64,000 nt of DNA. Origin: Winogradskyella helgolandensis. GTDB lineage: Bacteria; Bacteroidota; Bacteroidia; Flavobacteriales; Flavobacteriaceae. The stretch spans positions 3,547,501 through 3,611,500 of the forward strand of contig NZ_JABFHO010000001.1 of the NCBI RefSeq assembly GCF_013404085.1. Direction: 5' to 3'. Below the pieces are notes generated by a model, which was not told the DNA's origin, did no database searches, and saw nothing but the letters and a program-made list of their open reading frames with translations. The position numbers were made by a program, and so were the translations under genes. How positions within the stretch are numbered: position 1 is the first letter of the stretch; the number at the start of each line of letters is the position of its first letter. Positions 52,742 to 62,314 of this stretch are shown here, one piece after another.

Positions 52742-53338
52742 ATGAATGCAAACCCCTTTGAAATTGGATATTATGAGGATACTGAGTTAAAGTCACTTGG
52801 ATTTAAGTCTTTGGGAATCAATGTTAAAATAGCTAAAAACTGTTTAATTGTTGGCATTCCTAATATATCAATTGGCAATAATGTTATTATTGATTCATTT
52901 TGCTCAATCATTGCACCAGGAGATGGTTATTTAAATATTGGTTCTTATGTACACATAGCGTCTTATTGCCACCTACTTGCTTCTGATGGTATTGACTTAA
53001 TGGATTTTAGCGGATTATCTCAAGGCGTTAAAATTTACAGTAAAACTGATGATTATTCGGGTAACTCATTAACCAATCCAACCATTCCTAACACCTATAA
53101 AACTATGAAAAAAGGTAGGGTCAAACTTGGCAAACACACCATTATTGGTGCAGGATGCGTTATACTTCCTAATGTAGTTATAGGAGAAGGTACATCTGTT
53201 GGAGCGCTGTCACTTGTAGGTTCAAATCTAGATTCATGGACTATTTATTTTGGAAACCCATTAAAAAAACTAGCAAGACGTTCTAAAAAGTTATTAGAGA
53301 AAAAGCAGGAATTCCTAGATCAATTAAAACATAAATAA
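52742..53338 (+). CDS. Left-handed-beta-helix O-acetyltransferase (hexapeptide repeat)
   Basis: A 198-residue hexapeptide-repeat acyltransferase of the CatB/maltose-acetyltransferase type. The isoleucine-patch repeats run GIPNISIGNNVIIDSFCSII, then IGSYVHIASYCHLL and GAGCVILPNVVIGEGTSVGA, ending in the loop GNPLKKLARR. It transfers acetyl (or another acyl) from CoA to a sugar or similar acceptor, as a trimer. It starts a plus-strand cluster with ACP, AsnB, NadE-like and AMP-ligase genes, so its target may be the cluster's product. Confidence 0.87.
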   Translation: MNANPFEIGYYEDTELKSLGFKSLGINVKIAKNCLIVGIPNISIGNNVIIDSFCSIIAPGDGYLNIGSYVHIASYCHLLASDGIDLMDFSGLSQGVKIYSKTDDYSGNSLTNPTIPNTYKTMKKGRVKLGKHTIIGAGCVILPNVVIGEGTSVGALSLVGSNLDSWTIYFGNPLKKLARRSKKLLEKKQEFLDQLKHK

Positions 53339-53509
53339 GAATTAACTTTTATGGATTAAACTTAGAAATTATTAAGTAACTAATTTATGAACAATAATTT
53401 GCAATAACTTATCGACAGATTCCAATCCTAATTATAGGAAAAACAATAAGTTTACGCCTCACAATTCTTATCTACTTAGTTCAACTCAACAGATAACATT
53501 ACTATTATA

Positions 53510-53758
53510 ATGCACATAGAAACAGACACAAAAACGAAAATAAAAAATTACATTATCGAATCTACTTTTGATGATGTAGAAAAAATAAAAGACGATACGC
53601 TTATTTTTGAAGAAGGCATCCTCGACTCAATGGGTTTACTGTTTTTAATTGAATTCTTACAGGAAGAATTCAACCTAACAACGAGTGATGAAGAACTTGT
53701 TGTCGAAAATTTTCAATCTATAAACAGTATTATAGCCTTCATTGAGAGTAAAATGTAA
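53510..53758 (+). CDS. Acyl carrier protein
   Basis: An 82-residue acidic carrier protein. The phosphopantetheine site is Ser 40 in LDSMGLLFLIEF (DSM in place of the common DSL). It is not the fatty-acid ACP neighbourhood (no fab genes), but a cluster with an AMP-forming ligase that could load it. A carrier for a special acyl or amino-acyl intermediate is likely. Confidence 0.88.
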   Translation: MHIETDTKTKIKNYIIESTFDDVEKIKDDTLIFEEGILDSMGLLFLIEFLQEEFNLTTSDEELVVENFQSINSIIAFIESKM

Positions 53759-53782
53759 TTTTTAACTTTTTATTCAATAATT

Positions 53783-55759
53783 ATGTGTGGGATTTCAGGC
53801 TTTTTCAATTTTAATACAAGCACAGATAATAAAATCACCACTTTAAGGCAAATGCTTACTCGTATTAAGCATAGAGGACCAGATGAAAGTGGGATTTATG
53901 CATCTAACACTATTGGTCTCGGTAGTGTACGGCTTAGTATTGTTGATTTAGCCACAGGCACAATGCCACTCTCTAATTCTGATGATTCTTTATGGATTGT
54001 CTTTAATGGTGAGATATTTAATCATATCGAGTTAAGAGAAGAATTACTAGCAAAAAACCACAGCTTTAAAACCCATAGCGACACTGAAGTTATTGTTCAT
54101 CTCTATGAAGAATATGGGCCAGAGTTTCTAAGCAAATTAAATGGTCAGTTTGCTATTGCTATTTGGGATAAAAACAAACAAGAATTATTTTTAGCCAGAG
54201 ATCGCGTTGGTATTAGACCTTTATTTTACACCACAATTAACGACACGTTTGTTTTTGCTTCTGAAATTAAATCGTTTTTAGAATTTCCGGAATTCAATCC
54301 AAAGATATCTGCAAAAGCACTTTCTGAATATTTTACGCTTTGGACCACACTATCTTCCAATACTGTATTTGATAACGTTTTTGAATTGCCACCAGGATCC
54401 TACATGACCATTAATACGCAATCTAAAACCATAAAGACCTATTGGGAATTACCAATTACCAAACCGAATGCATATCAATTCAACACTGTAGAAGAAGCTT
54501 CCGAAGCCTTTGAGTCTATTTTTACTGATGCTGTAAAATTAAGACTAAGAGCAGACGTACAAGTCGCTGCTTACTTAAGCGGAGGCTTAGACTCTAGCAT
54601 TACCACCTCTTATATAAAAAAGATCTTACCAGATAACCTGAGAACTTTCTCTATTGGTTTCACAGAAAAAGATTTTGACGAATCATCGTTTCAAAATATA
54701 GCAAGAGATTATTTCAATACGCAACACTCTAGTATTACCTGTGGTCCAAAAGATATTTCAGATAATTTTAAAGATGTTGTATGGCATTCAGAAGCTCCTT
54801 TATTGCGCACAGCTCCAACTCCAATGGGTATTTTAGCCAAAAGTGTACATGACCACAACATTAAAGTCGTTATAACAGGCGAAGGTGCTGATGAACTTTT
54901 TGGTGGTTACAATATTTTTAAAGAAACAAAGATCAAGCATTTTTGGGCAAAGGACCCACAATCTAAATACCGTCCGTTATTGCTTAAAAAACTTTATCCT
55001 TACATTCCACAAATAAGCAAGGCGAATAACACGGTATTAAAAATGTTTTTTGGTTATAAATTGAATGAAACTGAATCTCCAATTTATTCTCATTTATTGA
55101 GATGGAATAACACATCGCGCCTCACGAATTTTCTTTCTAAAGATTATAAAGACGCCATTCATAATTACAATCCTATCGCCGAAATAGAAAAACAATTAGA
55201 AACGAAGCTCAAAGACTACGACTACCTCACTAAAGCGCAATGGATTGAATTAAATTTCTTTATGTCAAAATATCTATTATCTTCTCAAGGCGACAGAATG
55301 GCAATGGCAAATTCTATTGAAGGGCGCTACCCCTTTTTAGATCATAGAATTATTGAATTTTCTATGAAATTAAATCCAGATTTAAAATTAAATGGCTTAA
55401 ATGAAAAATACCTACTAAAGAAAATCATGAAAGGCAGATTACCAGAGTCCATTCTAAACAGATCAAAACAAGCTTACAGAGCACCTATTCAAAGTGCGTT
55501 CTTTTCTGAAGATATGCCTCCTTATTTAAACACGATGCTCTCAGAAGAAAAGATTACCGAATTTGGAATTTTTAATACAGCATATGTCAACCAACTAAAA
55601 AAGAAGATGAAATTAAACAAACAGGTTTCTGAAATTGATAATATGGCGATTACCGCGATTTTATCGACTCAAATTTTATACGACCTGTTTATTAATAAAG
55701 CAATACCAGAACTACAAGAAAATGACCTTGTAGTGCTAAATAAAACAATAATAGACTAA
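53783..55759 (+). CDS. asnB: Asparagine synthase (glutamine-hydrolysing) family amidotransferase
   Basis: A 658-residue AsnB-type enzyme. Cys2 (MCGISGFFNF) begins the class II glutaminase domain, with RHRGPDESG near residues 28-37. The synthetase domain has the PP-loop SGGLDSS (266-272) and ATP-site residues further on. The end is extended beyond the usual 610. It releases NH3 from Gln and transfers it to an adenylated acid. In this cluster the acceptor may not be aspartate: AsnB relatives often amidate uronic acids or carrier-bound acids. Start 24 nt after the ACP gene. Confidence 0.9.
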   Translation: MCGISGFFNFNTSTDNKITTLRQMLTRIKHRGPDESGIYASNTIGLGSVRLSIVDLATGTMPLSNSDDSLWIVFNGEIFNHIELREELLAKNHSFKTHSDTEVIVHLYEEYGPEFLSKLNGQFAIAIWDKNKQELFLARDRVGIRPLFYTTINDTFVFASEIKSFLEFPEFNPKISAKALSEYFTLWTTLSSNTVFDNVFELPPGSYMTINTQSKTIKTYWELPITKPNAYQFNTVEEASEAFESIFTDAVKLRLRADVQVAAYLSGGLDSSITTSYIKKILPDNLRTFSIGFTEKDFDESSFQNIARDYFNTQHSSITCGPKDISDNFKDVVWHSEAPLLRTAPTPMGILAKSVHDHNIKVVITGEGADELFGGYNIFKETKIKHFWAKDPQSKYRPLLLKKLYPYIPQISKANNTVLKMFFGYKLNETESPIYSHLLRWNNTSRLTNFLSKDYKDAIHNYNPIAEIEKQLETKLKDYDYLTKAQWIELNFFMSKYLLSSQGDRMAMANSIEGRYPFLDHRIIEFSMKLNPDLKLNGLNEKYLLKKIMKGRLPESILNRSKQAYRAPIQSAFFSEDMPPYLNTMLSEEKITEFGIFNTAYVNQLKKKMKLNKQVSEIDNMAITAILSTQILYDLFINKAIPELQENDLVVLNKTIID

Positions 55760-55781
55760 TCATCTAGCAAAAGAATTAATT

Positions 55782-56762
55782 ATGAATACAACACGTAAAC
55801 CTTTTTCAAAAGATATATTACACATTGAAAACATTGAAACTGTTTGCAATGAGATCATTTCAAAATTAAAAACTGATGTCGCAAAAAAATTACAACGTCG
55901 CGGAGCAGTTATTGGTATCAGCGGAGGCATTGACTCTTCAGTTTGCATGGCATTATCAGCCAAAGCTTTTGGTCCTAAAAAAGTGACTGCAATCATGCTT
56001 CCTGAGCAAGATTCTAGTGACGACAGCCGAATACTAGCTGAAAAATTAGCCGCAAAATTCGATGTCACAGATACAATAGTTGAAGACATCACCAAAGCCT
56101 TAGATGGTTTTGGATGCTACCAAAGAAGAGACGACGCTATAGGAAGAGTAATAACCAATTTTGATCCATTAGTAGACAAAGCAAAAATTGAAATTAAACA
56201 AGATGCTGCATCCAACCTACCTCCTGCTTTTTCAGTTACCGTCATAAAACCAAACGGAGATATCATAAGTAAATTATTACCCGTAAAAGAATACCTTCAA
56301 ATTGTGGCCTCTACCAATTTTAAACAACGTAGCAGAATGAGCATGCTTTACTATCACGCGGAACGCTTGCATTATGCTGTTATTGGCACACCAAACAAAC
56401 ATGAAGTTGAGCAAGGCTTTTTCGTAAAACATGGTGATGGAGGTGCAGACGTGATGCCTATTGGTCATTTATACAAAACACAAGTTTATCAATTAGCAAG
56501 CCATTTAGGCGTTCCTCAAGAAATTATTGACCGAACACCAACAACAGACACCTATACTGCAGAACAAACCCAAGAAGATTTCTTTTACCAAATGCCTTTT
56601 GAGCAAATGGATCTCATCTGGTATGGTTGGGAAAATAACTATCCGGCTGATGAAGTTGCAAGAGTTATGGACAGAACTTCTCAAGATATTGAAAACATCT
56701 ATAAAAATTTTGAACGCAAAAGAAAGACTACAGAATACTTAAGAATGCGCCCAATATTTTAA
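55782..56762 (+). CDS. NadE-family ammonia-dependent synthetase (NAD+ synthase-like)
   Basis: A 326-residue synthetase of the N-type ATP pyrophosphatase family. PP-loop SGGIDSS (47-53), later GTPNKHEVEQGFFVKHGDGG, and LYKTQVYQLASHLGVP. It is NadE-like, but the usual PTA(G/D)L region reads TPTTDTYTAEQTQEDFFYQM, and the gene sits between AsnB and an AMP-ligase. It may therefore amidate a cluster-specific carboxylate instead of nicotinate-adenine dinucleotide. The true nadE would be expected elsewhere in the genome. Confidence 0.75.
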   Translation: MNTTRKPFSKDILHIENIETVCNEIISKLKTDVAKKLQRRGAVIGISGGIDSSVCMALSAKAFGPKKVTAIMLPEQDSSDDSRILAEKLAAKFDVTDTIVEDITKALDGFGCYQRRDDAIGRVITNFDPLVDKAKIEIKQDAASNLPPAFSVTVIKPNGDIISKLLPVKEYLQIVASTNFKQRSRMSMLYYHAERLHYAVIGTPNKHEVEQGFFVKHGDGGADVMPIGHLYKTQVYQLASHLGVPQEIIDRTPTTDTYTAEQTQEDFFYQMPFEQMDLIWYGWENNYPADEVARVMDRTSQDIENIYKNFERKRKTTEYLRMRPIF

Positions 56763-56773
56763 AGCTTTTATCT

Positions 56774-58234
56774 ATGAACGTTTTTGACCATCTTTTTGAC
56801 ACCTCTAAACATCTTGAAAAGGATTTCCTATTAGGTTCGAAAGAAACTGTTTCATTCGAAAAAATCTATAGTGAGAGCTTAAAAATAGCGTCGTATTTAA
56901 AAGCAACGGTAGATCAAAATCAACATATTACGTTAATTAGCCCAAATTCAGCATTCTTTATAACGACTTACTTAGGAATTCTAAAATCTGGAAATATTTG
57001 TGTCCCTCTTAATTTCGCGATAGAACAAGGGAATTTAGATTACATCCTCAATACTACAGAAAGTGCAACAGTTTTTATCTCTAAGCCTTTAAAGCGCAAA
57101 TTAAAATTTAACACAAATATTCATTTAATTGATGAAGATGAATCTTTAGAAATCATAGCGAATCAAGCTATCGTTGACATTGATTTAGATTTTGATAGTA
57201 ATCGTGTTGCTGAAATCATTTTCACCTCAGGTTCTACGGGAGAACCTAAAGGCGTTATGATTAGCCATCAAAACATTATAGCCAATACAGATGCCATTAT
57301 TTCGTATTTAAAATTGACATCAAATGACGTGATGTGCGTTGTATTACCGTTCTTTTATTGCTATGGCTTATCGTTATTACACACACATCTTAAAGTTGGA
57401 GGATCGCTAGTACTCAACAATAGCTTTATTTTTCTGGGCTCCATCATCAATGACTTAAAAAACCATAAATGCACAGGATTTGCTGGTGTTCCGAGTCATT
57501 TTCAGATCTTATTAAAAAAATCAAAAACCTTTAAAACTGAAGTATTTCCAAATTTGAGATACGTAACGCAAGCCGGAGGAAAATTACACACTGTTTTTAT
57601 TGATGAGTTTACAGAGGCTTTTCCAACTAAAGAATTTTACGTTATGTATGGCCAAACCGAAGCTACTGCGCGTTTATCCTATTTGCCACCAGAATATATT
57701 AAGACAAAAACAAGCTCTATAGGTAAAGCGATTCCAAATGTCGAATTAAAAATAGTAAACAGTAATGGAGAAACCGTTACAATAGATGAAGAAGGCGAGT
57801 TATTAGCACGTGGAGAAAACGTTATGTTAGGCTATTTTAAAGATGTTGAAACGACAAACCAAGTTATAAAAAATGGATGGTTACACACAGGTGATTTGGC
57901 AAAAATAGACAAAGATGGATTTATCTATTTAGTGGCAAGAAAAAAAGAGATCATAAAAGTTGGCGGAAAACGCGTGAGTCCAAAGGAGATTGAAGACGTT
58001 ATTTTAGCAATTCCTGAAGTAGAAGACTGTATAATTACAGGTTTTGACGACGAACTTTTAGGTGAAGCAATACTTGCGACAGTAGTTCTCAACAATACTG
58101 AAAATAAAGAACATATGACAGATAAAATTCTTAAAGAATGTTCTAAGCACTTGTCACTTTATAAAATACCTCAAAAGATTGTTTTTGACAAAACAATACA
58201 ATTAAGTGCTACAGGAAAGAAGCGCATTAAATAA
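56774..58234 (+). CDS. AMP-forming acyl ligase (class I adenylate-forming)
   Basis: A 486-residue adenylating enzyme. The P-loop-like A3 motif is FTSGSTGEPKG (150-160), A5 MYGQTE, A7/A8 GWLHTGDLAKIDKDGFIYLV and A10 at the very end (LSATGKKRIK, with the catalytic Lys). It activates an acid as acyl-AMP and can load it on CoA or the ACP encoded at 53510. It is the last cluster gene and is 12 nt after the NadE-like gene. Confidence 0.9.
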   Translation: MNVFDHLFDTSKHLEKDFLLGSKETVSFEKIYSESLKIASYLKATVDQNQHITLISPNSAFFITTYLGILKSGNICVPLNFAIEQGNLDYILNTTESATVFISKPLKRKLKFNTNIHLIDEDESLEIIANQAIVDIDLDFDSNRVAEIIFTSGSTGEPKGVMISHQNIIANTDAIISYLKLTSNDVMCVVLPFFYCYGLSLLHTHLKVGGSLVLNNSFIFLGSIINDLKNHKCTGFAGVPSHFQILLKKSKTFKTEVFPNLRYVTQAGGKLHTVFIDEFTEAFPTKEFYVMYGQTEATARLSYLPPEYIKTKTSSIGKAIPNVELKIVNSNGETVTIDEEGELLARGENVMLGYFKDVETTNQVIKNGWLHTGDLAKIDKDGFIYLVARKKEIIKVGGKRVSPKEIEDVILAIPEVEDCIITGFDDELLGEAILATVVLNNTENKEHMTDKILKECSKHLSLYKIPQKIVFDKTIQLSATGKKRIK

Positions 58235-58299
58235 CATAAGTTAGTTAGAGTCACAAAGCGAACCCACAACTCTAAAGCATATTACAAGATACAAAATAG

Positions 58300-58319
58300 A
58301 TTCCTGCCATCGCAGGAAT
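58300..58319. repeat. REP-like palindrome 1 before recG
   Basis: ATTCCTGC/GCAGGAAT around CATC. The text ATTCCTGC-xxxx-GCAGGAATGAC is a common repeat in Flavobacteriaceae, and a degenerate copy is at 52418-52440. Confidence 0.6.
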
Positions 58320-58371
58320 GACAAACCTGAAATTCACCGATCAAAATAAAGTTAAATTCTTCATCCGATGA

Positions 58372-58401
58372 TTCCGAAAATTTTCGGAACTGCGTTCGCA
58401 G
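58372..58401. repeat. REP-like double palindrome 2 before recG
   Basis: A perfect 18-bp palindrome TTCCGAAAATTTTCGGAA (58372-58389) is followed by CTGCG-TT-CGCAG (58390-58401). They lie 22-50 nt before the recG start, so they may affect its translation. Confidence 0.6.
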
Positions 58402-58422
58402 GAATTTGGTAAATTCGCAACT

Positions 58423-60525
58423 ATGAGTGTGAATTTACAAACTCCCATCGATTACCTTAAAGGCGTTGGTCCTAACCGAGCGGATTTATTGCGCTCAGAG
58501 TTGGGTATTCAGACGTATCAAGATCTCATCAACCTATTTCCTAATCGGTATATAGATCGCACTAGATACTATAAAATCAATCAATTACAACGTAATAATG
58601 CCGAAGTTCAAATCATTGGAAAAATTACAGGATTTAGAGAAGTCGCCCAAAAGCGAGGCAAACGCTTAGTAGCCGACTTTAGAGACGACACAGGCATGAT
58701 GGAACTCGTTTGGTTTAGAGGTCAAAAGTGGATACGTGATAGCCTAAAAACAGGCCAGACTTATGTGATTTTCGGAAAAACAAATTGGTTTGGTGGTAAA
58801 TTCAACATGCCACATCCTGAGATTGAATTGCAATCTGAGCACGAAAGTAATCTGCGATCTGCCATGCAAGCCATTTATCCTTCGACCGAAAAATTGTCAA
58901 ATAAGGGTATTACAAATAAAGTTGTAACGACTATAATGCAGCAATTATTTTTGGATACTAAAGGTCGGTTTGTAGAAACGTTACCTGATTCAGTTATGTC
59001 TGAATTAAAATTAATTTCCAAATCTGAAGCGCTTTTTAATATTCATTTTCCGAAGACTCCAGAGTTGTTAGCAAGAGCTCAATTTCGATTAAAATTTGAA
59101 GAATTATTTTACATTCAACTGCAATTAATTATCAAAAACCTCATTCATAAATCGAAAATTAAAGGCTTTACTTTTGATAAAGTAGGAGACTACTTTAACA
59201 CCTTTTACAAAGACCATTTACCCTTCGAATTAACCAATGCGCAGAAGCGTGTTTTAAAAGAAATTAGACACGATTTAGGCAGTAATGCCCAGATGAATCG
59301 ACTTTTACAAGGAGATGTTGGCTCCGGAAAGACCATAGTTGCTTTTATGTCAATACTCATGGGACTTGACAACGGTTTTCAATGTTGCCTAATTGCGCCT
59401 ACTGCTATTTTGTCAGCTCAACACTACCAAGGAATAAGTGAGTTATGTAAACCATTAGGAATCAGTGTTTCACTACTTCAGGGCTCAACCAAAACTTCAG
59501 AACGAAGAATCATTCATGAAAATCTAGAAAATGGCAATTTACAGATCTTAATTGGCACTCATGCCCTGCTTGAAGACAAGGTTAAATTTAAGAATTTAGG
59601 ACTCGCCATTATAGACGAACAACACCGTTTTGGAGTTAAGCAAAGATCAAAATTGTGGCACAAAAACACCCTTCCGCCAAACATTCTTGTAATGACCGCT
59701 ACTCCAATTCCGAGAACCTTAGCCATGTCTGTTTATGGCGACTTAGATATCTCTGTAATTGATGAATTACCAGCAGGTAGAAAACCCATAAAAACAGTTC
59801 ATCGATTTGATAACAACCGCCTAAAAGTTTTCAAATTTATGAAAGATGAAATCGCTTTAGGACGTCAAATTTACATCGTCTATCCTTTAATTCAAGAAAA
59901 CGAAACCATGGATTATAAAGATTTAATGGACGGTTACGAAAGTGTGTCTCGAGAGTTTCCAATGCCAGATTATCAGATTTCAATTGTTCATGGCAAAATG
60001 AAACCTGCCGATAAAGATTACGAAATGGAACGCTTTGTAAAAGGCGAAACTCAAATCATGGTCGCAACAACCGTTATTGAAGTTGGAGTTAATGTTCCCA
60101 ATGCCTCTGTTATGATTATTGAAAGTGCGGAGCGCTTTGGTCTATCTCAATTGCACCAATTACGCGGACGTGTTGGTCGTGGTGCAGAACAGAGTTATTG
60201 CATCTTAATGACGAGCCACAAACTTAGTCAAGACAGTAAAACCAGACTAGAAACCATGGTTCGCAGCAGTGACGGTTTTGAAATTGCTGAAGTGGATTTA
60301 AAACTACGTGGACCAGGCGATCTCATGGGAACCCAACAAAGCGGTATTTTAAACCTCAGAATCGCGGATATTGTAAAAGACAAGGATATCCTTGAACAAT
60401 CGCGTTATTACGCTAAAAACATTCTGAAATTAGATCCTAGTTTAGCTTCACCAGAACATAGAGTCATATTAAATACCTATAGACAAATGAGTAAGTTTCG
60501 TAATATTTGGAATTATATTTCATAA
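58423..60525 (+). CDS. recG: ATP-dependent DNA helicase RecG
   Basis: A 700-residue branched-DNA helicase that remodels stalled forks and Holliday junctions. It begins LQTPIDYLKGVGPNRADLL (wedge domain), then motor motifs I (GDVGSGKT), II (DEQHRFG), III (TATPIPRTL) and VI (QLRGRVGRG), with the TRG tail. Normal length. Likely transcribed alone, ending at the terminator at 60563. Confidence 0.96.
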   Translation: MSVNLQTPIDYLKGVGPNRADLLRSELGIQTYQDLINLFPNRYIDRTRYYKINQLQRNNAEVQIIGKITGFREVAQKRGKRLVADFRDDTGMMELVWFRGQKWIRDSLKTGQTYVIFGKTNWFGGKFNMPHPEIELQSEHESNLRSAMQAIYPSTEKLSNKGITNKVVTTIMQQLFLDTKGRFVETLPDSVMSELKLISKSEALFNIHFPKTPELLARAQFRLKFEELFYIQLQLIIKNLIHKSKIKGFTFDKVGDYFNTFYKDHLPFELTNAQKRVLKEIRHDLGSNAQMNRLLQGDVGSGKTIVAFMSILMGLDNGFQCCLIAPTAILSAQHYQGISELCKPLGISVSLLQGSTKTSERRIIHENLENGNLQILIGTHALLEDKVKFKNLGLAIIDEQHRFGVKQRSKLWHKNTLPPNILVMTATPIPRTLAMSVYGDLDISVIDELPAGRKPIKTVHRFDNNRLKVFKFMKDEIALGRQIYIVYPLIQENETMDYKDLMDGYESVSREFPMPDYQISIVHGKMKPADKDYEMERFVKGETQIMVATTVIEVGVNVPNASVMIIESAERFGLSQLHQLRGRVGRGAEQSYCILMTSHKLSQDSKTRLETMVRSSDGFEIAEVDLKLRGPGDLMGTQQSGILNLRIADIVKDKDILEQSRYYAKNILKLDPSLASPEHRVILNTYRQMSKFRNIWNYIS

Positions 60526-60562
60526 CCCATTGAATACTCATTTTAATATTTCAATTTGAAAC

Positions 60563-60594
60563 AAAAAAAAGAGACGTTCATAACGTCTCTTTTC
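60563..60594. terminator. Bidirectional intrinsic terminator
   Basis: Stem AGAGACGTT (60570-60578) / AACGTCTCT (60582-60590) with A-rich and T-rich flanks. It serves recG (plus) and the PfpI-like gene (minus). Confidence 0.85.
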
Positions 60595-60624
60595 TCTTTC
60601 TTAATCAAAGCAAAGTGTTTTGTA

Positions 60625-61185
60625 TTAAGCCACTTGCTCTTCGTGTTTACCTTCGTAGACTTCTTCGACTAATTTTTTATTGAACGCTGGTAAATCCTCG
60701 GGCGATCTACTAGTCACTAATCCAGAATCCACCACGACTTCTTCATCGACCCAATTAGCTCCGGCATTAATCATATCCGTTTTTATAGAATCATATGATG
60801 TAATTTTACGCCCTTTTACAACCCCTGCTTCTGCTAATAACCATGGTGCATGACATATAGCAGCAACCGGCTTATGGTTTTCAAAGAATGATTTCACAAA
60901 GGATACTGCAGTCTTATTCTTACGTAATACGTCGGGATTAATTTGTCCTCCAGGCAACACTAGAGCATTATAATCTTTTTGACTTACGCTTTCTAATGTT
61001 TTATCGACTTTATAAGAATTACTCCAATTTCCATCGGCCCAACCTTTGATTTCACCTGACTCTAAAGATACAATATGTACCTCCGCGCCTGCGTCTTCTA
61101 AAGCCTTTTTTGGTTCTCTTAATTCACTTTCTTCAAATCCGTTTGTTGCTAAAATAGCTACTGTTTTTTTATTTAAATTTTCCAT
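60625..61185 (-). CDS. PfpI/DJ-1 family (type 1 glutamine amidotransferase-like) protein
   Basis: A 186-residue DJ-1/PfpI-superfamily protein, which in relatives is a chaperone/deglycase or protease. Nucleophile Cys in AAICHAPWLL, acid ELREP near the start and the VLPGGQINPD turn. Cytosolic. It follows the SDR gene in an operon that begins with the YqaE gene, a pattern seen for stress-induced genes. Confidence 0.9.
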   Translation of the reverse strand: MENLNKKTVAILATNGFEESELREPKKALEDAGAEVHIVSLESGEIKGWADGNWSNSYKVDKTLESVSQKDYNALVLPGGQINPDVLRKNKTAVSFVKSFFENHKPVAAICHAPWLLAEAGVVKGRKITSYDSIKTDMINAGANWVDEEVVVDSGLVTSRSPEDLPAFNKKLVEEVYEGKHEEQVA

Positions 61186-61256
61186 GTTAATCTTAATTTT
61201 AATTCGTGTTAAATTTTTCTTTTGTTCTATTGAAATTCAATGTACATAGGTAAAAC

Positions 61257-61898
61257 CTAACTAACAGTCGGTTGTAATTCACTCATGGCTTCACCAATGG
61301 AAGTGTCACCTTCTATAATTTCGAATGTGGTATTATACGGTGCATCATCGTTTAACGATTTTACCAGAGTTTGCGCCACGTCTGCTCTACTAATTTCACC
61401 ACGTTTATTTAATTTTTCTTTTAATTCTATCTTTCCCTTCGCCTCATTGTTAGTTAATGAACCAGGTCTTACAATGGTATATTTAAGTCCGCTGTTTTTA
61501 AGATGCTCATCTGCATTTTGCTTAGCTTTTAAATAATCTTGCAATTCTTCTGATGCTTCTGGTTGATCTGCTCCCATAGAACTCAACATTACAAATCTGT
61601 TGACATTCGCCATTTTAGAAACAGCCATTAACCGTTTAGCTCCTTCTTGGTCAACTTCCACTACATTTTTTCCACCAGAACCCGCAGCAAAAATCACTTT
61701 ATCAATGCCTTTTACTGCATGTGTTAGGTCTTCTGTTAAATCTGCAAGTACGGTTTCTACTCCATCGTCCTTAAATTGCTTTTGCTGTTCTTCTTTTCTA
61801 ACCATAGCAATTGGGTTAAAATATTGCGATGCTTTTAGAAGATTAACAACTTGTTTTCCCGTGGTACCATTGGCACCAGCTACTAATATATTTTCCAT
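61257..61898 (-). CDS. NAD(P)H-binding SDR-family protein (YwnB/atypical type)
   Basis: A 213-residue short-chain-dehydrogenase-like protein with the Rossmann motif VAGANGTTGKQVV and the atypical-SDR pattern KVIFAAGSGGKNVVEVDQEG. The catalytic YxxxK is not canonical (DYLKAKQNAD). It acts in the cytosol as a reductase or NADPH sensor. Second gene of the YqaE-SDR-PfpI operon, 9 nt after the YqaE stop. Confidence 0.87.
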   Translation of the reverse strand: MENILVAGANGTTGKQVVNLLKASQYFNPIAMVRKEEQQKQFKDDGVETVLADLTEDLTHAVKGIDKVIFAAGSGGKNVVEVDQEGAKRLMAVSKMANVNRFVMLSSMGADQPEASEELQDYLKAKQNADEHLKNSGLKYTIVRPGSLTNNEAKGKIELKEKLNKRGEISRADVAQTLVKSLNDDAPYNTTFEIIEGDTSIGEAMSELQPTVS

Positions 61899-61907
61899 AG
61901 ATATTTT

Positions 61908-62063
61908 TTATTTACTATTCACATAGAATGCATAAATCACTCCCGGCAACCAACCCACAAGCGTTAATAACAAGCTTATTAAAAACTCGCTACCTAATCC
62001 GTGTTTTAAAAACACTGCTAAAGGCGGCATGACAATATTTAAGATTATAGTTAATAACGACAT
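61908..62063 (-). CDS. YqaE/Pmp3-family small membrane protein
   Basis: A 51-residue protein (MSLLTIILNIVMPPLAVFLK then HGLGSEFLISLLLTLVGWLP and GVIYAFYVNSK), too short for most gene finders. The PPLAVFLKHG, LTLVGWLPGVIYAFYV pattern is the Pmp3/YqaE signature: two membrane helices with a tight turn. Family members are induced by salt, cold or envelope stress. It is the first gene of the minus-strand stress operon, with the SDR gene 9 nt downstream. Confidence 0.93.
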   Translation of the reverse strand: MSLLTIILNIVMPPLAVFLKHGLGSEFLISLLLTLVGWLPGVIYAFYVNSK

Positions 62064-62314
62064 ATGTTTGTGTTTTGATTCTCTACAAAATTAGAGTTCA
62101 CACCTTAAAATCATTGACTTGTTCAATAGTTATCTTAGCCCATATTAAACAAATAAAATGTTAAAAAGTAAAATCTAACCTACACCTCTAAGCGCGCTGC
62201 TATAGACTTAAAAATCGTTAATAGTCCTTAGATCATTAAAATTTGAAATTTTTAAGTAATTTGGAACTATTGATTTTATAAATTGCGGGAGAAAAATCAC
62301 GAACGGTTCAACCC

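Noticed and set aside
58300..58401. Rho-independent terminator after the AMP-ligase gene
   Set aside because: The palindromes have no T-run and match a repeated-element pattern instead.
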